NCBI GenBank assembly: GCA_963733885.1
Contig: CAVTES010000004.1
Location: 248,001 to 312,000 of the forward strand
DNA from: JACVRW01 sp963733885
GTDB lineage: Bacteria > Actinomycetota > Thermoleophilia > Solirubrobacterales > Thermoleophilaceae
Direction of reading: 5' to 3'
Length of the DNA: 64,000 bases
Within the stretch, counting starts at the first letter, position 1, and the number at the start of each line of letters is the position of its first letter. Below are positions 39,714-49,258 of the stretch, piece after piece. The position numbers were made by a program, and so were the translations under genes. The notes beneath the pieces were generated by a model. That model had not been told where the DNA came from. It was given only the letters and a program-made list of their open reading frames with translations, and searched no databases.

Positions 39714-42261
39714 CTATTCGTAGGCCAGCGCCCGCAGCACGTCCAGCCGCGCCGCACGGCGGGCCGGGAAGATAGCCGCCAGCACGCCGGCCAGCGCGGC
39801 CAGCACCAGCAGCAGGAGCAGCGTGCCGATCGGGTAGGAGAGCTCGAAGCCCTCGTCGGCCAGCGGCACGGCCAGGAGCGACGCGAAGATCACGCCCAGG
39901 ACCGTGCCGAGGATCGCCCCGATCAGCGCCGTGATCACCGACTCGTAGCGCACCAGCCTCCGCACCTGCCGGCGCGACATCCCGACCGCGCGCAGCATGC
40001 CGAGCTCGCGCGTGCGCTCGTGGATCGAGAGCGCCAGCGTAGTCACGATGCCGAGCAGGGAGATCACGATCGCCAGCGCCAGCAGCACGTAGAAGAACCC
40101 GACGAGCTGGTTGATCTGCTCCTCCTGGTTGTCCTTCAGCTCCTGCTGGTTGAGCGTGTCGACGGTCGGGAAACGGCGCTCCACGCGCTGCGAGATCTGC
40201 TCCTGCACCCGCTCGGCGTTGGCTCCCGGGTCGAGCGCCACCAGCGACATGCTCGGCTGGCGCGCGCCGAACTCGCGCCGCAGGGTGTCGTCGCTCAACA
40301 CCAGGTTCCCGAGCAGGTCGGCGTTGTCCTTGATCGTGCCGTCCACGGTCAGCGTGACCTCGCGCTCGAGCGGCGTGCGGACCGTGACCTGGTCCCCCAC
40401 GTTGATGTCGTTGCTCGAGGCCCAGGCGTCGTCCGCGACGGCCGTGTCGCCCGTCAGCCCCGACAGGGTGTCGGGCGAGCCCTCCTCCCAGTCGAGCTTC
40501 AGCACGTCGGACACCGTGGCGGGGTCGACGCCCGAGACACGGATGTCGCTGCCCTCAAACACGCCCCCGGCGAAGCTGAGCGAGGAGACCGTCCGCACGC
40601 CCTGGACCTGCGCGGCCTCGCGGCCGGCATCGGGGCTGATCGGCGAGAAGCCGTCGGTGTTCTGGAGGACGATGTCGCCCTGGAAGTTGCGGTCGATCGC
40701 GTTGCCGATCGAGGCGCTGATGCCGGCCGCGAACACCGTCACGAACACCACCACGGCCAGGCCGATCATGAGCGCCGCCGCGGTCACGGCCGTGCGGCCC
40801 GGCTTGCGCACCGAGTTCTCGCGCGCCAGGCGCCCGGTGATGCCGCGCAGCCGCTCGAGCGGCCAGCCGATCACCGAGGCCAGCGGGCGCACGAGGCGCG
40901 GGCTGAACATCGACACGCCAAACAGCGTGACCACCGCGCCGCCGCCGACCAGCCCGGCGGCCGCGTTGGACTCGACGCCCCCGAACAGGCCGAGGCAGGT
41001 GAGCGCGATGCCGCCGAACATGAACACCACCGCGACCGCGGTGAAGATCCGTCCGCGCCGGCGGCTCTCGGGCAGCTCCGCCTCGAGCAGCGCCGCCATC
41101 GGCGACACCCGCGTGGCGCGCAGCGCGGGCGAGAGCGCCGCGGCCAACGTGACGACCATCCCCACCACGATCGACAGCCCGATCGTTCGAGCCGCGATCA
41201 CCGTGCCGGTGTTGGGCAGATCGATCCCGAAGCTCTTGAAAACCGCGTTGAGAAGGCCGGCGAAGCCGATCCCGGCGAGCACTCCGACCACCGAGCCGAG
41301 CGCCCCGATGATCGCCGCCTCGAGCACCATGCCGCGCAGGATCTGGCCGCGGGTGGCGCCCAGCGTGCGCAGCATCCCGAGCTCGCGGATCCGCTGCGCG
41401 ACGGTGATCGAGAAGGTGTTGAAGATCAGGAAGCTCCCCACCAGCAGCGCCACGCCGCCGAACACGAGCAGCACGATGCGGAAGAACGAGAGGTCGTCCT
41501 TGATGTCGTCCGACTGGCGCTCGGCCGCCTGGACGCCGGTCTCCACGGTCAGCCGGGCCGGCAGCACGCGGTCGATTCGGCGCGCCAGCTCGTCCTGGCG
41601 ACACCCCGTCGGCCGCCTCCACGGAGATACCGTCGAACTCGCCCTGCTTGTCGGTGAGGCGCTGGGCCTCCGGAAGCGTGAGCTGCGCGGTGCTGGAGCC
41701 GCCGGAGGACGTGGAGCCGAGCCGCTGGAGCCCGACGATCTCGTACCCCTTCACGCCCGCCGGGCCGGCGATGCGCAGCGTGTCACCGATCCCGAGGTCC
41801 TCGCGGTCGGCGGTGGACTCGTCGAGCGAGACCTGGTTCGCGTTCTCGGGTGGGTGCCCCTCGGTGTAGGTGAGCGTCTCGAAGGGCTTGGGGGCCACGG
41901 AGGAGACGAACTCCGGGGCGAACGACGGGCTGAGCTGCTCGCCGTCGGCGTCGACGAACCGGCCCGTGGAGAAGATGCCGCCCGCGGCTTTCTTGACCCC
42001 GTCGACACGCCGCACCTGGTTCAGCACCTCGGCCGGGAAGGGCGGCAGGTCGATCTCCTCCCCCTGGCCGACCGTGCTGGGCGAGATTGCCACGTCCGTG
42101 CCGGCGAAGGCCTCGCTGAAGATGTCGTCGAAGGAGCGGTTGATCGTGTCGGTCAGCACGTAGCTGCCGGCGATGAAGGCCACGCCGAGCAGCACGGCCA
42201 GCATCGTCACGAAGGCCCGCAGCTTGCGCTGGGCCAGCCCGCGGAGCGCGACCTTGGTCAA
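39714..42261 (-). CDS. FtsX-like ABC transporter permease (frameshifted)
   Basis: About 848 aa after repair. TTG 42261 overlaps the ATPase stop (TTGA). N-terminal helix RKLRAFVTMLAVLLGVAFIAGSYVLTDT, large extracellular domain, then FtsX/MacB permease domains (RIVLLVFGGVALLVGSFLIFNTFSITVAQRIRELGMLRTLGATRGQILRGMVLEAAIIG; second: FYVLLALAIVISLLGIVTTLALSIHERTRELGMLRAVGMSRRQVRR). A shift near 41600 is fixed by removing one C from TCGCCAGGA (VSQDELARR). Ends RRAARLDVLRALAYE, a standard finish. It works with the preceding ATPase as an exporter or lipoprotein/peptide-signalling transporter. Confidence 0.85.
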
Positions 42262-42980
42262 GCCACGTCCTTCATCAGCTCGATCACCTCATCCGCGGTC
42301 CCGGCCGCGGCGTCGTGCACCACGAGGCCGTCGCGCAGCACGATCAGGCGGTCCGCGTAGGCGGCCGCCTCGGGGTCGTGGGTGACCATCACGACGCTCT
42401 GGCCGAGCTCGTCGACCGACTGGCGCAGCATGCGCAGCACCTCCTCGCTCGACTTCGAGTCGAGGTTGCCGGTCGGCTCGTCGGCGAACACCACGGCCGG
42501 CTTGGAAATCAGCGCCCGCGCGACGGCCACACGCTGCTGCTGGCCGCCCGACAGCTCGGCCGGGCGGTGGGTGAGCCGGTCGGACAGCCCGACCGTGTCC
42601 ACCAGGCGCCGCAGCCACTCAGGATCAACCTTCCTGCCGGCGATCGAGAGCGGCAGCACGATGTTCTCCTCGGCGGTGAGAACCGGCAGGAGGTTGAAGA
42701 ACTGGAAGATGAAGCCGAGCTTGTCGCGGCGCAGCCGGGTGAGGTCGCCGTCGTCCAGCCCGGTGATCTCGACGCCGTCCAGCGCAACGGACCCGGAGGT
42801 TGGCCGGTCGAGGCCGGCGAGGATGTGCATCAGCGTCGACTTGCCGGACCCCGAGGGGCCCATGATCGCGCTGTAGCGGCCGCGCTCGAAGTCCACGCTG
42901 ACACCGGCGAGAGCATCCACGGCGGTGGCGCCCTCGCCGTAGCGGCGGCGCACATCCTTGGCGGTCACGATCGAATCCAT
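42258..42980 (-). CDS. ABC transporter ATP-binding protein (MacB/LolD type)
   Basis: 240 aa, ATG 42980. Walker A GPSGSGKST, Q-loop IFQFFNLLPVLTAEENI, signature LSGGQQQRVAVARAL, Walker B AVVFADEPTGNLDS, and H-loop VTHDP. The FNLLPxLTxxEN and NLDS patterns are those of the FtsX-partner ATPases (MacB, LolD, YtrE). It heads the two-gene unit with the FtsX-like permease. Confidence 0.93.
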   Translation of the reverse strand: MDSIVTAKDVRRRYGEGATAVDALAGVSVDFERGRYSAIMGPSGSGKSTLMHILAGLDRPTSGSVALDGVEITGLDDGDLTRLRRDKLGFIFQFFNLLPVLTAEENIVLPLSIAGRKVDPEWLRRLVDTVGLSDRLTHRPAELSGGQQQRVAVARALISKPAVVFADEPTGNLDSKSSEEVLRMLRQSVDELGQSVVMVTHDPEAAAYADRLIVLRDGLVVHDAAAGTADEVIELMKDVA

Positions 42981-43000
42981 GGCGCGCAGGGTGGCAGGCT

Positions 43001-43011
43001 GGCAATTTGCC
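43001..43011. promoter_or_regulatory. small palindrome between divergent ABC and methyltransferase genes
   Basis: GGCAATTTGCC, an 11-base odd palindrome, lies in the 51-bp divergent promoter between the ABC ATPase (42980) and the methyltransferase (43032). It is embedded in a longer pair GCAGGC/GCCTGC. Possible operator; no local regulator is identifiable. Confidence 0.35.
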
Positions 43012-43031
43012 TGCAGTACGGCTAACCCGCC

Positions 43032-43799
43032 ATGCTGCGGCCTATGGATCCGAAGACGATGTGGGGCGCCGGCAACTATGCGGCGGTGGCGGAGAAGATC
43101 GGGCAGGTCGGCGAGATCTGCGTGGAGCGGGCCGGCGTCGAGCCGGGCATGGAGGTGCTCGACGTGGCCTGCGGCGCCGGCAACGCCACGATTCCGGCCG
43201 CCCGGGCCGGCGCCCGGGTCACCGGCCTCGATTTCTCCCCGGACCTGCTCGCCATCGCGCGCGAGCGGGCGGCGGACGCCCTGGTGGAGGTCGAGTGGGT
43301 GGAGGGCGACGCACAGGACCTCCCCTTCGGCGACGGGAGCTTCGACCGCGTGATCTCCACGTTCGGCCACATGTTCGCGCCGGACCACGAGCGGACGGCG
43401 GCCGAGATGAAGCGCGTCTGCCGCGGCAGCATCGCGATCTGCTGCTGGTCGCCGGATGGCGCTATCGGACGGATGTTCAGCAAGGTCGCCGAGCTCACGC
43501 CGCCTCCGCCGGGAAGCTCGTCACCGCTCCTGTGGGGCACCGAGGAGCATGTTCGCAAGCTGCTCGGTGACGGCGAGGTCGAGCGCGGCGAGGTCGAGTG
43601 GCGCGACTCGTCCGTGGAGTCCTACGCCCGGTTCATGCTAGAGAGCTTCGGGCCGCTCCTGAACGCGCAGGAGGCGCTCGGCGAGCGGGCCGGCGAGCTG
43701 CGCGAGGCGTACACGCGCTACCTCGAGGCCGAGAACCTGGAGACCGACGGGACGCTCCGCTTTCGCGGTGAGTACCTCCTGGCGGTGATCGAGGCCTAA
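43032..43799 (+). CDS. class I SAM-dependent methyltransferase
   Basis: 255 aa. SAM-binding motif I VLDVACGAGNATIPAARAGARVTGLDFSPDLL, motif II acidic GDAQDLPFGDGSFDRVISTFGHMFAPD, typical of UbiE/COQ5-like methyltransferases. The C-terminus (VESYARFMLESFGPLLNAQEALGERAGELREAYTRYLEAEN) is like methyltransferases acting on small molecules. The start could be ATG 43032 or 43044. Four bases overlap the convergent MreB gene at its 3' end. Confidence 0.9.
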   Translation: MLRPMDPKTMWGAGNYAAVAEKIGQVGEICVERAGVEPGMEVLDVACGAGNATIPAARAGARVTGLDFSPDLLAIARERAADALVEVEWVEGDAQDLPFGDGSFDRVISTFGHMFAPDHERTAAEMKRVCRGSIAICCWSPDGAIGRMFSKVAELTPPPPGSSSPLLWGTEEHVRKLLGDGEVERGEVEWRDSSVESYARFMLESFGPLLNAQEALGERAGELREAYTRYLEAENLETDGTLRFRGEYLLAVIEA

Positions 43800-44821
43800 A
43801 GCGCACTCCGCTCCAGCACGTCGATCTCCTCGAGCGCGTGCCCGGCGCCGAGCACCACGCAGCTGAGCGGGTCGTCGGTGAGCGCAACCGGCACCTGGAT
43901 CTCGGCCTGTAGGCGCTCCGCGAAGCCCTTCAGCAGCGCGCCGCCGCCCGCCAGCATGATCCCGCGCCGGGTCAGGTCGGCGGACAGCTCGGGCGGCGTG
44001 TTCTCGAGCGCGTCCCGGACCGCGTCCACGATCTCGTTCACGAGCGGCTCCATCGCCTCGCGCATCTCGACGCTCGTGACCTCGGCCTCGCGCGGCAGCC
44101 CGCTCGCCGGATCGCGGCCGCGCACCTGCGTGACCGCGTCGCTCTCGTCCGGCGCCGTGCCGCCCACCTCGAGCTTCACGGCCTCGGACGTGGTCTCGCC
44201 CACCGCCAGCCGGTGGTGGCGGCGGATGTAGCTCGCCACCGCCTCGTCGAAGTCGTAGCCCCCCAGCCGCAGCGAGCGCGACACCACGATCCCGCCCAGC
44301 GAGATCACGGCCACCTCGCTGGTGCCGCCGCCGATGTCGACCACCACGGTGGCCACCGGCTCCGCGATCGGCAGCCCCGCCCCGATCGCCGCCGCCATCG
44401 GCTCCTCGATCAGCTGCACCGAGCGGGCGCCGGCGGCGAGACAGGCCTCCTCGAGCGCCCGCCGCTCCACGTCGGTGATGCCCGACGGCGCGCACATCAC
44501 GAGCCGCGGGTGGGCGAAGCGGCTCTTGTGGACCCGCCCGATGAAGTGGCGCAGCATCGCCTCGGTCGTCTCGAAGTCGGTGATCACCCCGTGCCGGAGC
44601 GGCCGCACCGCGGAGATCGTGGCCGGGGTGCGCCCGATCATGCGCTGCGCCTCCTCGCCCACCGCGTGCACGTCCCCCGACCGGGTGTCCATCGCCACCA
44701 CGGACGGCTCCGACACGCGGATGCCCTCCCCGCGCAGGTAGACGAGCGTGTTGGCGGTGCCCAGGTCGATGGCGATGTCGCGCCCGCCGAGACGGGCGTG
44801 GTAGCGCCGGCGGCGCTTCAT
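43796..44821 (-). CDS. mreB: MreB-family rod shape-determining protein
   Basis: 341 aa. Actin-like motifs DIAIDLGTANTLVYLRGEG (phosphate 1), VVDIGGGTSEVAVISLGGIVVS (phosphate 2) and IMLAGGGALLKGFAERL (adenosine). RHFIGRVHKSRFAHPRLVMCAPSGITDVERRALEEA is a usual MreB stretch. It should form filaments that guide lateral wall synthesis. Unusually, no mreC, mreD, rodA or pbp gene follows; instead it is the last gene of a two-component operon, its ATG overlapping the response regulator stop by one base (TGATG). Confidence 0.9.
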   Translation of the reverse strand: MKRRRRYHARLGGRDIAIDLGTANTLVYLRGEGIRVSEPSVVAMDTRSGDVHAVGEEAQRMIGRTPATISAVRPLRHGVITDFETTEAMLRHFIGRVHKSRFAHPRLVMCAPSGITDVERRALEEACLAAGARSVQLIEEPMAAAIGAGLPIAEPVATVVVDIGGGTSEVAVISLGGIVVSRSLRLGGYDFDEAVASYIRRHHRLAVGETTSEAVKLEVGGTAPDESDAVTQVRGRDPASGLPREAEVTSVEMREAMEPLVNEIVDAVRDALENTPPELSADLTRRGIMLAGGGALLKGFAERLQAEIQVPVALTDDPLSCVVLGAGHALEEIDVLERSAL

Positions 44822-45465
44822 CAGGAGCGCAGGAACGTCAGAACGGCGAGCACGCGGCGGTGGTCCTCGGTGGCGGGCACGAGGCCCAGTTTCCCGAAGA
44901 TCGAGGTCACGTGCTTCTCGACGGCCCGCTCGGTGACGACCATCTGCTCGGCGATCGCGGTGTTGGAGCGGCCTTCCGCCATCAGCTCGAGCACCTCGCG
45001 CTCGCGCGGGGTCAGCTCGTCGAGCGGGTCCTCGCGGCGGGCGCGCCCCACGAGCTGGGCGACCACCTCCGGGTCGAGCGCGGAGCCGCCCTCGGCCACC
45101 CGCTTGACCGCGTCGGTGAAGCGCTCCACGTCCGCCACGCGGTCCTTCAGGAGGTAGCCGACCCCGTCGGCGGCGTCGCCGACCAACTCGAGCGCGTAGC
45201 CCTCCTCCACGTACTGGGACAGCACCAGCACGCCGGTGCCCGGGTGCTCGGCGCGGATGCGCTGCGCCGCGCGCAGGCCGTCGTCGGTGTTGGTCGGGGG
45301 CATCCGGATGTCGACCACGGCGACGTCGGGCTTGTGCGCGTTGACCTTGCGCAGCAGGTCCTCGGCGTCGCCGGCCTGGGCCACGACCTCGAAGCCCCGA
45401 TCCTCGAGCAGGCGGACCACGCCCTCGCGCAGCAGCACCGAGTCATCGGCGACGATTACCCGCAC
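44821..45465 (-). CDS. NarL/FixJ-family response regulator
   Basis: 214 aa. Receiver with acidic VADDS, phospho-acceptor Asp in VAVVDIRMPP, Ser/Thr region VLSQYVEEGYALELV and Lys in YLLKDR; LuxR-type helix-turn-helix LTPREREVLELMAEGRSNTAIAEQMVVTERAVEKHVTSIFGKLGL. Pairs with the kinase encoded just upstream (10-base overlap). Confidence 0.93.
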   Translation of the reverse strand: MRVIVADDSVLLREGVVRLLEDRGFEVVAQAGDAEDLLRKVNAHKPDVAVVDIRMPPTNTDDGLRAAQRIRAEHPGTGVLVLSQYVEEGYALELVGDAADGVGYLLKDRVADVERFTDAVKRVAEGGSALDPEVVAQLVGRARREDPLDELTPREREVLELMAEGRSNTAIAEQMVVTERAVEKHVTSIFGKLGLVPATEDHRRVLAVLTFLRS

Positions 45466-47204
45466 GGGATCCTCGCGCGGATCGTGGTGCCCCCGCCAGG
45501 CGGCGACTCGACCTCGAGCCGTCCCTCGATCACCGCCAGCCGGTCGGCAAGGCCACGCAGCCCGGTGCCGTTGTCCGGGTCCGCGCCGCCGACGCCGTCG
45601 TCGGCGACCTCCACCACCAGCCGGCCGTTTGCTCGCTGCACGTTCACTGTCGCGTGGGACGCCTCCGCGTACTTCGCAACATTGGCCAACGCCTCGGACA
45701 CCACGAAATAGGCTGCCAGTTCGATCGACTCGGGGAGTCGCTCGTGGGCCTGCTGCTTCAGCTCGACCGGCAGCGTGGCGCGCCGGGCGAGCGTCTCGAG
45801 GGCCGCGTCCAGGCCGCGGTCGCTCAGCACGGCCGGGTGGATCCCGCGCGCCAGCTCGCGCAGCTCGTCCAGGGCCGCGTCCAGCTCCTCGCTGGCGCCG
45901 TCGAGCATCCGCGTCGCGCTGTCGGGGTCGTCCCGCATCCTGTCGCGGGCGAGGCGCATGCTGAGCGCCATCGAGACGAGGCGCTGCTGGGCGCCGTCGT
46001 GCAGGTCGCGCTCAAGGCGGCGGCGCTCCTCGAGCCCGATGCGAAGCATGCGGGAGCGCGAGTCCCGCAGCTCCGCCACCTTCGCGCGCAGCTCGGCATC
46101 GAGGCGCTCGTTCTCGAGGGCCATCGCGGCGGCCGCGCCGATCGCGTCCAGCTCCTTGTCGATCACCAGGTCGTCGTGCAGGATCGCGGCCACCAGGTCG
46201 CCGTCGCGCTCGACGGGCGTCACGCCGCGGCCGGACCCGGGCGGGGGCAACTCGACGCGCCGACCCCGGGCGTCCACGAAACGCTCGTCGTCCGGCAGCC
46301 AGTAGACCAGTTCGAGCGTGGGATCGCGGAGAGCGCGCACCAGCTCGTCGCGCAACTCCCCTCTGCGTGGCGCCTCGCCCATACGCGCGATCAGCTCGCC
46401 CACGGCGCCGCTCTGGATCATCCGCGCCCGAACCAGCGTCGCGAGGAACATGTACGGAACCAGCCCGAAAGGGACCACCGTGGCGAGCGCCACGGCGTCG
46501 AGCGTCTCGGTGCTGAGGCTGCCGCTGGCCTGAACCACCACTACGCCGATCATCACGATTGTGACCGCGACCCCAGCCGAGTAGACCGGCACCAGGAAGC
46601 GCCGCTGGCCTGGAGTGGCTCGGCGCCAGCGGAGCACCAGGATGAGGAGCACCGCGCCGATCAGCGCGGCACCGATCAGGTTCAAGACCGCGCTGATGCT
46701 GTTGAAGACCGTCTCGTTCCCCTCGACCAGCAAGAGGTTGTCGGGGCACTCCTCGCAGTCGAGCTGGACCGGATCGGCGAACAGCCAGAGGGGTATGAGG
46801 CCGACGGTGGCGAGGACGTAGGCGCCCGTGACGAGACGCTTCTCCAGACGATTCTGGAGCCGGCCGCTCGGGAAGGCGAGCAGCAGGTGCAGGAAGAACG
46901 CGAGGTAGAGCGAGCCGAAGACCTTCCCGACGGTGAACATCAGGGGCAGATCGGAGAGACCCGCCCCCATGACAAGCCAGGCGAAGCCGGTGCCCGCCAT
47001 CAGCATCCCCACGCGGTTGTCGGGCCGCCGCCGCCAGGCGAAGAGGCCCACCCCGATGAAGCTCCACCCCACCACGAGCCCGGCTGCAGCCCACAGGCCG
47101 GGCATGTCCAGGTCGTCGTTGGTGAGGATGAGGGCCAGCACCGCCAGCCCCAGCACGAACCCGGCGGCGGCCAGCGCCCAGAGGGCCCGGCCAAGGCTCG
47201 TCAT
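45456..47204 (-). CDS. membrane sensor histidine kinase (NarL partner, HisKA_3)
   Basis: 582 aa from ATG 47204. N-terminal ~300 residues contain about eight hydrophobic helices; a GAF-like linker follows (LVYWLPDDERFVDARGRRVELPPPGSGRGVTPVERDGD). Dimerisation/phosphoacceptor region RRRLERDLHDGAQQRLVSMALSMRLA (His), N-box SEALANVAKYAEASHATV and G-box VADDGVGG, then GTGLRGLADRLAVIEGRLEVESPPGGGTTI. Ligand unknown. Two Cys (LDCEECPDNL) in an outer loop may sense redox or metals. Confidence 0.9.
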   Translation of the reverse strand: MTSLGRALWALAAAGFVLGLAVLALILTNDDLDMPGLWAAAGLVVGWSFIGVGLFAWRRRPDNRVGMLMAGTGFAWLVMGAGLSDLPLMFTVGKVFGSLYLAFFLHLLLAFPSGRLQNRLEKRLVTGAYVLATVGLIPLWLFADPVQLDCEECPDNLLLVEGNETVFNSISAVLNLIGAALIGAVLLILVLRWRRATPGQRRFLVPVYSAGVAVTIVMIGVVVVQASGSLSTETLDAVALATVVPFGLVPYMFLATLVRARMIQSGAVGELIARMGEAPRRGELRDELVRALRDPTLELVYWLPDDERFVDARGRRVELPPPGSGRGVTPVERDGDLVAAILHDDLVIDKELDAIGAAAAMALENERLDAELRAKVAELRDSRSRMLRIGLEERRRLERDLHDGAQQRLVSMALSMRLARDRMRDDPDSATRMLDGASEELDAALDELRELARGIHPAVLSDRGLDAALETLARRATLPVELKQQAHERLPESIELAAYFVVSEALANVAKYAEASHATVNVQRANGRLVVEVADDGVGGADPDNGTGLRGLADRLAVIEGRLEVESPPGGGTTIRARIPCG

Positions 47205-47211
47205 CGCAGGC

Positions 47212-47556
47212 TCACAGCAGCGCCTCCAGCGCCGCGCCGGACAGCTCCGACTTGGGGATGAAGCCGCGAACGCCGCCGATCGCGCCAAGGTCATGGAGGT
47301 CCCGGCTCGAGGTGAGCACGATGGTGGGGTGGAGCCCGTTGGCCGCCGCGAGACGCGCGGCTACCTCGGGTCCGTCGATGTCCGGGAGCTGGACGTCGAG
47401 AAGCACGACGTCGGGCTTGAGCTCCCCGACCGCGATGAGCGCCCCCTCCCCGTCCTCGGCCTCGCCGACCACGTCGAATCCCTCGGATTCGAGCAGCATG
47501 CGGGCACTCGCCCGAAAGCTGGGGTGATCGTCGACGATGAGAACAGAGATCGCCAT
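47212..47556 (-). CDS. single-domain receiver (CheY-like) protein
   Basis: 114 aa, ATG 47556. VLIVDDHPSFRASARMLLESEGFDVVGEAEDGEGALIA, Asp in VVLLDVQLPDIDGPEVAARL, Ser/Thr in IVLTSSRDLHDL and Lys in FIPKSEL. There is no DNA-binding output, so it would work by phosphotransfer or protein contact. It lies 7 bases before the kinase gene on the same strand and is the first gene of the operon. Confidence 0.9.
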   Translation of the reverse strand: MAISVLIVDDHPSFRASARMLLESEGFDVVGEAEDGEGALIAVGELKPDVVLLDVQLPDIDGPEVAARLAAANGLHPTIVLTSSRDLHDLGAIGGVRGFIPKSELSGAALEALL

Positions 47557-47627
47557 GTAAACGAGATTGTCGTCAGGGTAGGGCGTTTCGCCAATACGGA
47601 TACCCGCACATATCATCCTGCTCCGGC

Positions 47628-48314
47628 ATGGAGAGCATGACCCAGCCGCTTGCGGCCCCGCCGGTGGAGGTGCCGCCGGAGCTTCGCGGGACTCCCCCGC
47701 CGCGCTCAGGCGGTCTCCTGACGCTGCTCCGATTCATGCGCCGGCGAGGCATGCTGAACCTGAAGTATGGCCGCCTCCTGCTGCGGCTCGGCTGGTGGAA
47801 GCTGCGCCTCGGACGGCGCCTGAAGCTCGACGGGATCGCCTTCGTCGGACCGGGCTGCGAGCTCCAGGTCGGCCGCGACGCCGTGCTCGAGCTCGGTCGC
47901 TGGTGCTGGATCGGGCACGGCTGCAAGATCCGTTGCCACGAGGGCGTGGTCTCGATCGGCGCGAAGAGCGTGATGGGCCAGGAGTGCACGATCTCCGCCT
48001 ACCAGCACGTCTCGATCGGTAGCGAGTGCGTGATCGCCGACCGGGTCATGCTGATCGACTTCGACCACGGCATGGTCGAGGTGGAGCGGCCGATCCGGAT
48101 GCAGGGGATCTACAAGCGCGACGTGAACGTGGGCGGCAACGTCTGGATCGGCTACGGCGCTTGCATCCTGCGCGGGGCGACGGTGGGGGACAACGCGGTG
48201 ATCGGCACCAACTCGGTGGTGACCAAGGACATTCCCGCGAACGCTGTGGTGGGCGGGGTGCCGGCCCGGCTGATCAGGATGAGGCGGGCCCCGCGGCGGA
48301 TGCGGTACGCGTAG
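47628..48314 (+). CDS. left-handed beta-helix acyltransferase (maltose/galactoside O-acetyltransferase-like)
   Basis: 228 aa. The N-terminus is basic/helical (MRRRGMLNLKYGRLLLRLGWWKLRLGRRLKL); the rest is hexapeptide repeats with conserved Ile/Val spacing (VGPGCELQVGRDAVLELGRWCWIGHGCKIRCHEGVVSIG...) and catalytic His in DFDHGM. NVGGNVWIGYGACILRGATVGDNAVIGTNSVVTKDIPANAVVGGVPARLIR is standard for this fold. The enzyme probably acetylates a sugar or lipid-linked glycan. It overlaps the convergent MmyB-like gene by 41 bases. Confidence 0.9.
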   Translation: MESMTQPLAAPPVEVPPELRGTPPPRSGGLLTLLRFMRRRGMLNLKYGRLLLRLGWWKLRLGRRLKLDGIAFVGPGCELQVGRDAVLELGRWCWIGHGCKIRCHEGVVSIGAKSVMGQECTISAYQHVSIGSECVIADRVMLIDFDHGMVEVERPIRMQGIYKRDVNVGGNVWIGYGACILRGATVGDNAVIGTNSVVTKDIPANAVVGGVPARLIRMRRAPRRMRYA

Positions 48315-49140
48315 CGGTTTCGCCCGCGGCGATGCTGGACAGCAGCGCCAGCGCCTGCTCGGTGGGGCTGCCCGGGTCGGCGTGGTAGACGGACAGCACC
48401 TGCCCGGAGCTCCCGGCGAGCGCGAACGTCTCGTAATGGAGCGTGAGCTCCCCAACCTGCGGATGGACGAAGCGCTTGGTGCCGTGGGTCTTCTCGCGCA
48501 CGTCGTGGCGCGCCCAGAGAGAGCGGAACCGATCGCTCTTGAGCGACAGCTCGCCGACGAGATCGGTCAGGTGAGGGTCGTCGAGGTCGGGTCCGACCGA
48601 CGCGCGCAGCGCCGCGACGGTGTCCCTTGCCACCTCGTCCCAGTCCGGATAGCGCTCGCGCGCGGCGGGATCGAGGAAGAGGGTCCGCACCAGGTTGTTC
48701 CCGGCGGCGAACCCGCCGTGCAGCACGGTGGCCAGCGAGTTGGCGGCCAGCACGTCGAGGTGCCGGCTCGTCACCATCGCCGGCGTGTGCGGCCAAGCCT
48801 CCATCAGCCTCAGAAGCTCCGGCCTGACCCGCTCCGCGCGCCTCGAGGCGCGGCGCCGGCGGGGAGCGGGCCTCGCCAGGTCGTGCAGGTGGGCGGTGGC
48901 CTCGTCGTCGAGTTGCAGCGCCCTGGCCAGCGCGTCGATCACCTGCTCCGATGGATGGCGCTCGCGGCCCTGCTCGAGGCGGATGTAGTAGTCCGCGCTG
49001 ACGCCGGCCAGCGTGGCCAGCTCCTCCCGGCGCAGGCCGGGCACGCGTCGTCGCCCGAAGTCCGGCAGGCCGACGTCCTCGGGACGCACGCGCTCCCGGC
49101 GCGCGCGCAGGAACTGCCCGATGCGGTTGTCGTCGGCCAT
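48274..49140 (-). CDS. XRE-family regulator with MmyB-like ligand domain
   Basis: 288 aa from ATG 49140. N-terminal Cro/C1 helix-turn-helix RIGQFLRARRERVRPEDVGLPDFGRRRVPGLRREELATLAGVSADYYIRLEQGRERHPSEQVIDALARALQL, then the MmyB-type PAS-like ligand domain (LLRLMEAWPHTPAMVTSRHLDVLAANSLATVLHGGF, ... RFRSLWARHDVREKTHGTKRFVHPQVGELTLHYETFAL). Such regulators often sit divergent from SDR genes, as here, and repress them until a small lipophilic ligand arrives. The ligand is unknown. Confidence 0.9.
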   Translation of the reverse strand: MADDNRIGQFLRARRERVRPEDVGLPDFGRRRVPGLRREELATLAGVSADYYIRLEQGRERHPSEQVIDALARALQLDDEATAHLHDLARPAPRRRRASRRAERVRPELLRLMEAWPHTPAMVTSRHLDVLAANSLATVLHGGFAAGNNLVRTLFLDPAARERYPDWDEVARDTVAALRASVGPDLDDPHLTDLVGELSLKSDRFRSLWARHDVREKTHGTKRFVHPQVGELTLHYETFALAGSSGQVLSVYHADPGSPTEQALALLSSIAAGETATRTASAAGPASS

Positions 49141-49258
49141 CTCCTTCACCGTACCCAGTCGGGATCCGCACAGGGTGGCCGTGTCACTCCCAGGTTCGGC
49201 GCTCCCAGACATGAGCCGCCTCTGGCTAAGTGACGTTGCTGCCGCCAACGTGTCGGCC

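Noticed and set aside
39024..41657. 877-codon plus-strand frame opposite the FtsX gene
   Set aside because: Its His/Arg/Asp-rich content mirrors the antisense of the FtsX-like permease; no motif or start signal.
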